From assembly GCA_030278955.1 (NCBI GenBank), contig JAOANR010000014.1, forward strand, positions 38,081,453 through 38,145,452: a stretch of DNA of 64,000 bases, written 5' to 3'. Shown in pieces: positions 46,079-55,637 of the stretch. The notes below the pieces were generated by a model. That model did no database searches. It saw only the letters and a program-made list of their open reading frames with translations, and was not told where the DNA came from. Both the position numbers and the translations under genes were made by a program. This DNA is from Hygrophila difformis. Lineage: Eukaryota > Streptophyta > Magnoliopsida > Lamiales > Acanthaceae. Each line of letters opens with the position of its first letter. Positions within the stretch are counted from its first letter, which is position 1.

Positions 46079-46091
46079 TGGTATCAGAGCC
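46079..46091 (+). other. Primer-binding site of element F2
   Basis: TGGTATCAGAGCC lies three bases after the LTR and matches initiator tRNA-Met. The A/T-rich leader from 46092 to 46508 has no ORF. Confidence 0.92.
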
Positions 46092-46508
46092 CGGAATATT
46101 TTAAAAATACTATTATTACTTTTAAGCCATTATTTTAAACTAAGTATTATTTTAAATTTATTATTTTTAAACTACTAGTATAATTATTTTATTAGCCCAA
46201 AATTTTCTATTTACTTAGTATAATATTTTGAGCCTAAAAGATTAATTACCTTGACCCAAAATTTTTTTATGATGAGCCCAATCATTTTGGCCCAAATACT
46301 CTAGTTTGAGGCATTAACCCAAATTATTAAATTTTGGCCCAATATAGAGGCCCAACTTTTTTTTCCATGGTTAAATTTAAATTAAAAACACATTAAATAA
46401 TTTTTTTATCGGGGGGATTGCATATGCATATTCATGTAGATTTAAATTCCTGTATATCTTGACCTTGCTCGAAACATGTTGTAACTCTAACCTCTTGTTT
46501 GACATTAG

Positions 46509-46938
46509 ATGGCCGAACCCAACACGAACATGATCAATCTGATGATGAAACTGACTAACGCGTACCTCGAGTCACAACAACATGTCAATTACTTCAAGAC
46601 TCGGGTACAACAACTCGAGGCTAACATGGCCCATCTCGGGCATCTTAGGGAAGCTGACCTCCAACACTTTCTGAATTCGAGAGCTGCCGATCAAAGTCGC
46701 ATAAAGGACTTAGAAACTCAAGTGCACAAACTCACTGAACGGAGCGATGCGATTATAGACCAAATCAAGGACCTAGGGATGGACTTGCTCGACCTCACGG
46801 ATATCGTGGTGCCATACAGTCCTGTGGAGGACCATTTGATGGCGCCACGAAGCCCAACACCCGCAGTTGGAAGCCCAACCCTAAGCCCTGTGGAGAACCA
46901 TTTGAAGGGACTACAAGGACCAGCTCCGGAAGCCGTCA
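46509..46938 (+). pseudogene. ORF0 of element F2 (coiled-coil), split by element G
   Basis: The start MAEPNTNMINLMMKLTNAYL leads into a heptad-patterned region (VQQLEANMAHLGHLREADLQ, IKDLETQVHKLTE) and a Pro-rich tail with a repeated SPVE(D/N)HL motif. Element G interrupts it after 143 codons. The frame continues for about 31 codons at 52233-52327 to TAG, so the original was about 174 residues. It is homologous to the 111-residue ORF at 8678-9013. Function is unknown. Confidence 0.75.
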
Positions 46939-47792
46939 TGTAACACCCCGATTTTTCGGTCACCCAGGTCGGGGTGTCACCGCCACACCTCCCTAGCGAG
47001 ACACGGTTTCTCTGAGCTCACTAAAGAGATGCAAGGCTATGGTTCAGAATTTAAAACATTCAAACAGCCCATTCATATATAATTTAAAAATAATACATCA
47101 AAGTTGCAGCGGAAAATAATAATTACATATGTATAATGCAACGGAATTTAAATATAGGGCCAATGGCCTAATCACGGGTTAAACAGGCCCGTTCATGCAT
47201 GATCTAGTCTAATACAAAAATTCAAAATAATGTATCATCCCAAGAATTCCCATGTATGCATATGACGATGCATAATTCTCAACTCTGGAAGAAAAAGGAA
47301 AAAAAATATGGTTTGGTCAGCAAAAACTTGCTGAGTAAGTTAACACAAACATGACTATGGTGTTTCAAAGCCATCATTTAATATTTAAAGAAAACATGTG
47401 CACAACACCACATCATTTAACTTATTTATCTAACAATAATTAAATGACATAATTTAAAAGATAGAGATTTCATAAGATCATAAATATAATTCGCAAAGTA
47501 AAACAATTTCAAGACACACTTTAAGGCATAATCTAAAAGGAACAATTTTCGAGTCTTCTAGTTTCATATCTCATGTCTCAGGTTTCAAGTTTATATTTCA
47601 ATCGCCATTCGGCAAGTTTTATTTATCAATTGCCTTCCGGCAAGCGTTATATCTCAATTGCCTTTCGACAAGCATTATATTTCAATTGCCTTTCGGCAAG
47701 CACTATATTTCAATTGCCTTTCGGCAAGCAGGATATTTCAATTGCCTTTCGGCAAGCAGGATATTTCAATTGCCTTTCGGCAAGCAGGATAT
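46939..47792 (-). repeat. 3' LTR of element G, truncated
   Basis: This is the last ~850 bp of the LTR in element sense. It aligns with 49375-50240 and stops inside the 28-bp repeat array after about seven units. Confidence 0.9.
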
Positions 47793-48615
47793 TCCATCGA
47801 AATGGTCCTTATCCACCTTGTACTCTCCTTGTGGTCCTTGGTTAGCCTCATCTACCGGTTTCCGTTTCAGTCCTTGGACTCGTGCAACCGCTACTGCACG
47901 ATCATAAACCGTCTGCAGGTTCGTGAATTGCCCTACTGCAAGTATCTCCCGGATACTAAGGTTCAGACCCATCTCAAATTTCTGAGCCTTGTCAGTGTCG
48001 GTCGGCACTATCCTCGTAGCAAATCGTACCAACTCCTTAAACCGGGTGTAATACTCCTGCACCGTCCGTCCCTCTTGCTTCAGTGATAAAAACTCTTCGT
48101 ACATTGCCGCCTTGGTGCTCATGGGGTAGAATCGGTCTCTTAGATCCTCCTTAAGTTTAGTCCACGAATAAGCTTCTTCAGCTTCCTCTAAATTCCTCTG
48201 GAGGTCTTGCCACCACTCATCGGCTTCGCCTCCTAAGTAGTAGGTTGCTACTCGTGTCCTTGCCTCATCAGGACATTTGATAGCATCCAAGAGCTTTTCA
48301 AATGTACGGATCCACCCCTCTAGTTTGGCGGGATCCTCCTGCCCATCATAACGTGGTGGTTGATAGGGATTCACCAACGCTAGATAGTTGGTTTGAGCTA
48401 CGGGCGGAGGTACTGCTGCAGGTGTCCTATGCACCTCCGCATTTCCTAATGCTACTAGGAATCCTTCTATCGTTTTTAAACGTGCTTCCATTGTTGGGCG
48501 CTTGAGGCACTTGCTCTCCTAGGTTCTGAGGACTTTCACTGTTGTTGGGCGTGTTGGAAAGGTTAGCGTCAGTGCCGTTTGGACTCCCCTTCCTTGGTTT
48601 CCTCCTAGGCGCCAT
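47793..48615 (-). pseudogene. Element G gag, truncated and frameshifted
   Basis: The start is MAPRRKPRKGSPNGT at 48615. A frameshift near 48485 separates the N-terminal 45 residues from the gag domain (NPYQPPRYDGQEDPAKLEGW, YYLGGEADEWW, LRDRFYPMSTKAAMYEEFLS). The gag domain is closely similar to that of element B. The protein is cut after about 240 residues by the deletion that joins gag to the LTR, so the zinc knuckles are absent. Confidence 0.92.
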
Positions 48616-49297
48616 TTTCTGTTATAACGTGTATGGATTAGCTTATCTTGGTTTAGATAGATCGCTCGAACAAGACGTTCCGTAAATTTCTAATTTCAAA
48701 TTTTCGGATTTGTTGTTTGGAAATCCAAACAAGATTTTTGGAATAAAGAGTGTTTTAATAAAACTTGATTTTCTTATTGTTCCACATGAGGAAATTTTCT
48801 AATTTGTACAAGGATAGGAATGGCTAAAGCCAAGATTTGTTATGCTTAGGCGTGCGCTTAGATGAACGCGATCTAGAACTAAGGCAGGATCAGTCTCTAG
48901 TGAGCGTTTCTAATTTGATGTCAAGCCTCTAAGTTATCTAGGTGTAGCAAGAGATCTAAGTTAATATTCGACAGGATTCTAAGTTCAATTTCGCCAAGAT
49001 TCTGAGTTCAAATTCGCCAAGATTCTAAGTTCAATTCGCCAAGATTCTAAGTTCAAATTCGCCAAGATTCTAAGTTCATAGAAGAGATGCAATATGCAAG
49101 TGCAAATGATGATTCCCCCCAAAAATAATTTAATGCACTTTATATATATATATTTTTTTCCCATGGGTTTTAAAATAAAAATTTCTCCATGGAAATAATA
49201 CTTTAATATTTAAAATAATAGTCAATATTAATAATAGTTTAAAAATAATAATTGTTTAAAAATAATAGTTTAAAAATACTAGCTTAAAAATATCCGG
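48616..49297 (-). other. Leader of element G with tandem repeats
   Basis: This is non-coding. Five copies of a GCCAAGATTCTAAGTTCAA-type unit lie at 48960-49078, equivalent to those at 9040-9205. I see no intact ORF0 in this element; it appears deleted or decayed. Confidence 0.75.
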
Positions 49298-49371
49298 GCT
49301 CTGATACCACTCTGGTATCAGATATTTTCTTTAAAATAAATAGCTTTAAAATAGTCTGGGCTCTGATACCA
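49298..49371 (-). other. Duplicated primer-binding site region of element G
   Basis: GCTCTGATACCA (the iMet PBS on the minus strand) occurs twice, at 49298-49309 and 49360-49371. Between them is a reversed copy, giving the perfect palindrome TCTGATACCA-CTC-TGGTATCAGA at 49300-49322. Confidence 0.88.
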
Positions 49372-49374
49372 CTT

Positions 49375-52227
49375 TGTAACACCCCGGTTTTTGGTCACCC
49401 AGGTCGGGGTGTCACCGCCACACCTCCCTAGCGAGACACGGTTTCTCCGAGCTCACTAACGAGATGCAAGGCTATGATTTTTCAGAATTTAAAACATTCA
49501 AACAGCCCATTCATATATAATTTAAAAATAATACATCAAAGTTGCAGCGAAAAATAATAATTACATATGTATAATGCAACGGAATTTAAATATAGGGCCA
49601 ACATGGCCTAATCACGGGTTAAACAGACCCGTTCATGCAAGATCTAGTTTAATACAAAAATTCAAAATAATGTATCATCCCAAGAATTCCCATGTATGCA
49701 TATGACGATGCATAATTCTCAACTCTGGAAGAAAAATGAATAAAATATGGTTTGGTCAGCAAAAACTTGCTGAGTAAGTTAACACAAACATGACTATGGG
49801 GTTTCAAAGCCATCATTTAATATTTAAAGAAAACATGTGCACAACACCACATCATTTAACTTATTTATCTAACAATAATTAAATGGCATAATTTAAAAGA
49901 TAGAGATTTCATAAGATCATAAATATAATTCGCAAAGTAAAAAAATTTCAAGACACACTTTAAGGCATAATCTAAAAGGAACAATTTTCGAGTCTTCTAG
50001 TTTCATATCTCATGTCTCAGGTTTCAAGTTTATATTTCAATCGCCATTCGGCAAGTTTTATTTATCAATTGCCTTCCGGCAAGCGTTATATCTCAATTGC
50101 CTTTCGGCAAGCATTATATTTCAATTGCCTTTCGGCAAGCACTATATTTCAATTGCCTTTCGGCAAGCAGGATATTTCAATTGCCTTTCGGCAAGCACTA
50201 TATTTCAATTGCCTTTCAGCAAGCAGGATATTTCAATTGCCTTTCGGCAAGCAGGATATTTCAATTGCCTTTCAGCAAGCAGGATATTTCAATTGCCTTT
50301 CGGCAAGCAGGATATTTCAATTGCCTTTCGGAAGGCAGAATATTTCAATTGCCTTTCGGCAAGCAGGATATTTCAATTGCCTTTAGGCAAGCATTATATT
50401 TCATGTATTTTTATTTCAAAGGAATCCCCAATCATTTAAACCTTAAAGGCTAATTTCATATTTCGACAAGATTTCAAGATTTGACTTCCGGTAAACCACT
50501 GTTTACTCTAAAATTCGTCTAAATTCAGATTTAATTCCAAAAATTCCTAGATTTTCCTACTGACTCAGAAACGTCGATATGAACAACTTTTGTGTTTTAA
50601 CGTTTTCAATCCGAGATACCGAAATAGGTCAAAAACACCAAATTTCGCAGAAACACAAATCTGTCCGAATCTTTCATACCACAGTTTAAAGATATCGAGT
50701 TCTACCATAGCAAATCAACTCCAAATTTTACGAAATTTTACAGAGACCATCTTAAGACGTTTATCTACAACTTTCATGTTCGGCAAAAGATCTAAATCGG
50801 CCTAGAAACCTAGTCAAAAACGTCCTCAGATTCTGACCTAAGTTCTGTCAAGAATTTCAAGATCCACATCCTAGCAGTTTTGTTTCGGGTGGATTTCATA
50901 TATGAAATCATCACGAAAAATTCTGAAATTCTACGGAGGTGTTCTTAACGTATAGATCTACAACTCTTATGTTCAACGCCAAGCCTAGATCGGTCTAGAT
51001 CTAAGGTAGAAATCACCAACAAGTTCGAACTAAAGTTCTGTCACCGTTTCAAGATCTAAACCAAAGGCAGGTCTGTTCATGGTCGTTTTTGGATATCAAA
51101 ACACGATGAAAAATTATGAAAATTTTACAGTAGATAGATCTATGTCTTAGGAACGTTTTTCGTGTTTTACATTTTTCCGTTTGAAGTGGTTTTAAGGTTC
51201 GGAAAAATTAGACAAAACTGTTGCGCCGTTAGAAATCACATGTTGACAGATTTACGAAAGTTTTGATTAAGTTTCTAGATTTAAATATTTTAAATACTCC
51301 CAAACCGTGTAAGCGTTAACTTACTGATTTGTGAACGTCCGGGATGTCTATTTCGGAGGCGTGGTTTCCAGTTCACCGTTTCTCCTCTCCGTTCGTCGGG
51401 TTCCTCGTTCTAGATCCGATTCGAGGTGTAAAGAGAAGAGAAACGAGGTTAGAATCCGTTTTCGGATTGAAACGAACAAGGATTATTCAGACTAGGGCTT
51501 ACCACACGTTGGAGATCTCCCAATTTTTGTCCAACAGCCGTTGTCTCGGTCCCTTGGTGCCTCCGTTGACTCCGGGATTACGACTTGTGTGTATAGAGAG
51601 TATCGTAGGGTTTTGAAAAAGGGTTTAGGGCTTCCGAGGGGGTTTATTTATAGATAGCTAAGTCCTAGGGCGTCCAAAATCTGACCCTAAGGGTCTTGAG
51701 TCGCGAGACGTTCAACCGAAAGTCGAAAAATCCGCGTTCGGGCGAGAGATTCACGCAACGGGCGAATCTGTCGCGTGGCGCGGGGTTGGCGCGCCTTTCC
51801 CCATATTAGCGCACGGCCAGCGCGCGACTTACGCCTGGACTTCGGTCCGGGCGGGTCGTGCGATCCGTCGTGCTTTTCCGCCTCTCTTTCGGGTTTCTAT
51901 CCCTCTATGCTCACGGATTCCAATTTCCGGACTCTCTTCGGGTTCCTATTTCGTGTCGTTATTTCTTTCGGATCTAAGTTTACGTTTTGGCTCGAATTCT
52001 CGAGTTCATTCATATCGGGTTCCCGTGTAACGACTTATTTAACTTTAATTTCTTTTGTTTAATTAATCTCTATTAATTAATTTCATTTCTCATTTCTTCT
52101 ATATTTATTTATTTAATGTATTTACTGATTTATTTGTTTATTTATTTATTTATTATATTTATGTATTTATTTATTTATTTATTGTATTTATTTATTTATT
52201 TATGTTGTAAAATTCTCGGGTATTACA
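49375..52227 (-). repeat. 5' LTR of element G
   Basis: The LTR is 2,853 bp, TGTAATACCCGAG (52227) to GGGGTGTTACA (49375). TATA box 51652-51645; GGAC/GTCC block about 51837-51850; predicted intron from 51324 (ATCA|GTAAGTTAACG) to 49725 (TTCTTCCAG). The TCAGCAA/TTGCTGA hairpin lies at about 49756-49773. Confidence 0.93.
50030..50400 (-). repeat. Tandem array of GNRA-loop hairpins in LTR G
   Basis: There are thirteen 28-bp units. The core TTGCCTTTCGGCAA reads TTGCC-GAAA-GGCAA in the element's RNA, a 5-bp stem with a GAAA tetraloop. Ten of the thirteen keep the stem; one has a GGAA loop. The truncated copy has about seven units (47600-47790). Confidence 0.92.
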
Positions 52228-52327
52228 CGTCGATCCACCGATCCCAGTGCCTTGTGGACCTTTGGGCACTGCCCAAGTCTCGGATAGGGACGATCCCATC
52301 AAGGATGCACCTACCTATCCACTCTAG

Positions 52328-53147
52328 ACTTAGAAAGCCGTACCGATGCACTATTATTAGTATTTCTCTTTAGACTATTGCCAGCACTACTATTTCCGTT
52401 CAAATGCTTGTAATCAAATAAAGTTTCTCGTGAGTAATAAATTTACGAGCATTTGTTTTATATACAAATATACTATTCCTTACATTTTATTATAATTACC
52501 ATCCTTGATTTACCTTGTTGAGACTCAATCAAATAAAGGAACAAGGTAATAATAAATAAACAACACAAATATATATATAACCTTATTATAGATAAACAAA
52601 TAAGAATACATCCAACCCTAAACCCTAAACCCTAAACCCTAAAAAAAACGAAACAACAAGTAGTAAACCACCCCCAACGACAACAAACGGTACACTAAGT
52701 TCCAACAACCTCTACTAACAGATCCCACTGGATTGATACCTGTTAATACCATTCTTTATTAATAAAAATTTCCTTACGAGCATTTATAAATATATATCTA
52801 TTAAATTTATCCTTTACACCTCATCACATTATTATACCTAATTCCCTTGAAGCGACTCAGTCCCACAACGATGCAAGTATTGTCGGGCAACCCACACACA
52901 TATAGATGCGATAACGAGGTAACAATGAATCCAGAACATCTCGAATCATAAACTAAGGCAGAACAATTAAACTGTCTTTCTAAACAACAACAAACAACTA
53001 ACGCAAGTCAAACACGTAACTAAGCAATAACACAACGTAAATGTAAACTATGAATCCCAGTCAGCAGAAACATCCTCATAAGGAGGAAACTAAACAGAAT
53101 GCGTCTTATACGAAACCTAAATGAAAATGCGAATACGAAAGAAAACA
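52328..53147. other. Non-coding segment of element F2 with telomere-like repeats
   Basis: This is A/T-rich sequence after the ORF0 stop. At 52612-52646 there are four CCCTAAA units. The boundary between native F2 leader and the foreign segment is not visible; it may lie near 52480. No gene is seen. Confidence 0.6.
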
Positions 53148-54473
53148 TCACTGATCAGGGGGCGGGAACTGCCGACGCATGTAGTCATCCATCTGTCGTA
53201 TATAGTCATACATGTCGGACATAGTAGCCTGCTGCTGAGCCTGCCTTGTAGCGAACGAGTCCATACGGGCCTGGTAGAAGTCCAATCTAGCGTCTAAGGC
53301 ATCATAACGAGCCTGCCTAGCTGCAAACCCGGCATCCATACCGACCCGCATATCCAGCATCATCTGCAGCATCTGAGTCATCTCCTGGCCCTGAGGCGCC
53401 ACTGCAGGAGGTGGAACTACTGGAGGAGGGGGTGGCTGCTCCGGAGGTACAACTAAAATCAAGCCGCCATCATCAGGCTGCGGGCGAAGTACAGCCCGAG
53501 GAACTCCACGACGTAAGGCGCTACGCCGGGCAGCGTAAGTCGGGATACGGTAGCAACTACCCGCTACTAGATCGTACGGATCTGTCTCCGGTGTCGTGCG
53601 GATCCCCTGCGCCGCGCACAAGCCACAAATGAGGTGAATATGGGTAATCACCCTACTCCCTCGCCCTCTCCGCATACCCCTCAAGTTGTCCTCAATACAA
53701 GCTCCCACATTCACCCTACCGCCTCGCGCGATAAAGCAAATGGTCTCATAGACGTGATCCAGGACGATATGGCTCCGGGTAATCGGCCGGACGCGCCCTA
53801 ACCATATCTGGGTGAGCTCTCGCCAAGGGGAGTCCATCGTCGTCAAACGCAGCTCATGATCGTGCTCGAGTTGAGGAGGCACCACGGTGCATAAGACGTC
53901 CCACGCAGAAGCAAGAACACGGCCCTCGGGCTGTGGGCGGAATGCGCCATCGTCGGGCAAGCCGAAATAGACATTGATCGCCCGAGCACTGAAGTCGAGA
54001 TAGCGACCACGAACCCATACCCGAGATAGGTCGTCACCCTCCCCAAGACCGCCAATGTTGGCGATAACCTCCATAGTCAGATAGCCGGAGGCAACGCCCT
54101 CGGGATGACGTGCAAGTCCAGTCCACTGCAAATACTCCAAGACCGCACTGACCCTGTCATCGCCCATGTGATCAGGATATATGCCTCTCTCGGGGACATA
54201 AGCCCTGTTTCGACGAAGCTCGTCTAAATAAAAGTCCTGGGCGGCCCTCGTCCTAAAACGAAACCTGTCATGTCGGTGAGGACACACCTCGTCAGGGAGA
54301 CCCCTGAGTCTCGGGCCCCGCTGCTCCTCGTCCTCCTCGGACTCGCTCTCATCAGAATCAGGCATCACTGGAGCGGCAGTGCTAGGGCCAGCCTCATCGC
54401 GCTGAGCAACCCGTCTCCTAGTCCTCGGAGGACACATGAGAGACGCCAAAACAACCCACAGAAAGAGCAACAT
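53148..54473 (-). CDS. Antisense ORF in element F2: putative plant transposon protein domain
   Basis: This is an intact 441-residue ORF; the likely initiator is MCPPRTRRRVAQRDEAGPS (residue 13), since the first 12 residues follow a possible splice acceptor (TTTGCAG at about 54476). An acidic patch (SDESESEEDEEQ) precedes a globular domain at about 60-300 (FYLDELRRNRAYVPERGIYP, VWVRGRYLDFSARAINVYFG, WRELTQIWLGRVRPITRSHI, ICFIARGGRVNVGACIEDNL). It fits the PF20167-type plant transposon domain. A Pro-rich linker and a C-terminal heptad region follow. It runs opposite to F2. It is still open, while all other ORFs around it are broken. Function is unknown. Confidence 0.75.
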   Translation of the reverse strand: MLLFLWVVLASLMCPPRTRRRVAQRDEAGPSTAAPVMPDSDESESEEDEEQRGPRLRGLPDEVCPHRHDRFRFRTRAAQDFYLDELRRNRAYVPERGIYPDHMGDDRVSAVLEYLQWTGLARHPEGVASGYLTMEVIANIGGLGEGDDLSRVWVRGRYLDFSARAINVYFGLPDDGAFRPQPEGRVLASAWDVLCTVVPPQLEHDHELRLTTMDSPWRELTQIWLGRVRPITRSHIVLDHVYETICFIARGGRVNVGACIEDNLRGMRRGRGSRVITHIHLICGLCAAQGIRTTPETDPYDLVAGSCYRIPTYAARRSALRRGVPRAVLRPQPDDGGLILVVPPEQPPPPPVVPPPAVAPQGQEMTQMLQMMLDMRVGMDAGFAARQARYDALDARLDFYQARMDSFATRQAQQQATMSDMYDYIRQMDDYMRRQFPPPDQ

Positions 54474-55339
54474 CCTGCAAATTATCCAATACCAATTATA
54501 AGACTAAATTCCACACAAAACTCAAGCAGAAATACATAAGGGACAACAATATACACTTCCAACGTGAATATTCCATAAGAACATCAAGTCCTATCGATCG
54601 CTAAGACAAATCGAAAGGTAATCTAGACAAGGGATATGCTCAAGCTAATTCCAAACCCTTGTGGCATTTCGTCGAACACGTTATGTGCGCAATAAACTAA
54701 ATTCTAAGTTACTAACAAACACACGGAAGTTGCCCACAAAACGAAACAATCGCTCAAATAACAACACATCATTTCCTTACGGCACCAAACAACAAAAAAA
54801 TGAGCTAATAATCACACCCCAATACCAATCAAAAATCAAAAACCTCATAGTCTTCCTAAAGATTTATATCCGACAAGAATTTGCCAAAAACATAAACACA
54901 TTGTGGCATAAATACAAGCAAGGCAACAAGAACAACATCAATTACCACACATACTTGCTAATTTGCACAAATCAAGCCTAAAAATAACAAACCCCCAATT
55001 TTTGTACATAAACCCTAATTCCTAAATCCCTTCACAAATCAAGTTATTCAAAGCATAAAAATTGAAATTGATAACTAAAAGTAGTAGGTGCATAACTTAC
55101 AAATCAAAATCGAAGCCGGCACCGGGAGAATTTGGGAATAAGAGGGCGAATTTGAGAGAAAATGTGAAGTGGTCTCGAATGGGAAATGGGGGAAGTTGCT
55201 CGCGCGGAGCGCGAGCCCTATTTTTTCGAACAGATGCGACCGCGCGGTCGCCGCGCGCTGTGGCCTCATACCGCGCGGGCACCGCGCGGGTCACGGGGGA
55301 GGTTTTATTTTTTTTTTCGGTTCTGCTTAATCTCTTTTA
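54474..55339 (-). other. Upstream region of the antisense ORF, possible first exon and intron
   Basis: On the minus strand, a GC-rich block (55200-55300, many GCGCG) is followed by GATTT|GTAAGTTATG at about 55102. A long A/T-rich stretch then leads to an AG acceptor near 54475. This looks like a leader exon and intron for the ORF at 53148-54473. The GC block resembles the U3 GC islands of the LTRs, but I cannot delimit an LTR. Confidence 0.4.
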
Positions 55340-55637
55340 CTCTACACCAATCACTTAATCCGAGCGTACATTGATAATGAGGTACGACGACATGGGGCAT
55401 CACCTGACATCATTCCTGACAAAGACAGTAGAATTACCTCTCATTCTCTTTTTGCAAGGCAACAGAAAACCCTCGAGACGAAAATACATAGGACCATATG
55501 AAATCCTGGAAAGAGTGGGGAATCGTTTATCGACTAGCGTTGCCACCACAACTTGCTCGTGTTCACGATGTATTCCACGCCTCCCAATTGAAGAAGTACA
55601 TACATGATCCGACCCCTGTACTCCAACCGGAAGAGAT
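55340..55637 (+). pseudogene. Integrase remnant of element F2, first part
   Basis: The remnant starts within the integrase core (AYIDNEVRRHGASPDIIPDK, about 55362-55425). An internal deletion then jumps to the [10 protein letters not shown] module and a chromodomain-proximal stretch (YRLALPPQLARVHDVFHASQ). It is interrupted by the solo LTR C2. gag, protease, RT and RNase H are missing upstream, replaced by the segment carrying the antisense ORF. Confidence 0.88.

Larger units (their letters stand above)
46939..52227 (-). mobile_element. Element G: internally deleted gypsy retrotransposon
   Basis: Minus orientation: 5' LTR 52227-49375, PBS region, leader, gag, then a direct jump from gag into the middle of the 3' LTR (junction about 47793). 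Protease, RT, integrase, polypurine tract and the 5' half of the 3' LTR are gone. Flanks CGTCA (46934-46938) and CGTCG (52228-52232) are a TSD with one mismatch. It is related to the A/B family but the LTR carries a different repeat array. Confidence 0.9.

Noticed and set aside
47573..48086. ORFs with repeating QLPFGKQDISIAFRQA-type peptides (also 50012-50453)
   Set aside because: They are translations of the 28-bp hairpin minisatellite on the non-coding strand, open because 28-bp units cycle through frames without stops.
55062..55374. Small ORFs upstream of the antisense ORF
   Set aside because: Several overlapping frames on both strands in a GC-rich block, with no family resemblance.
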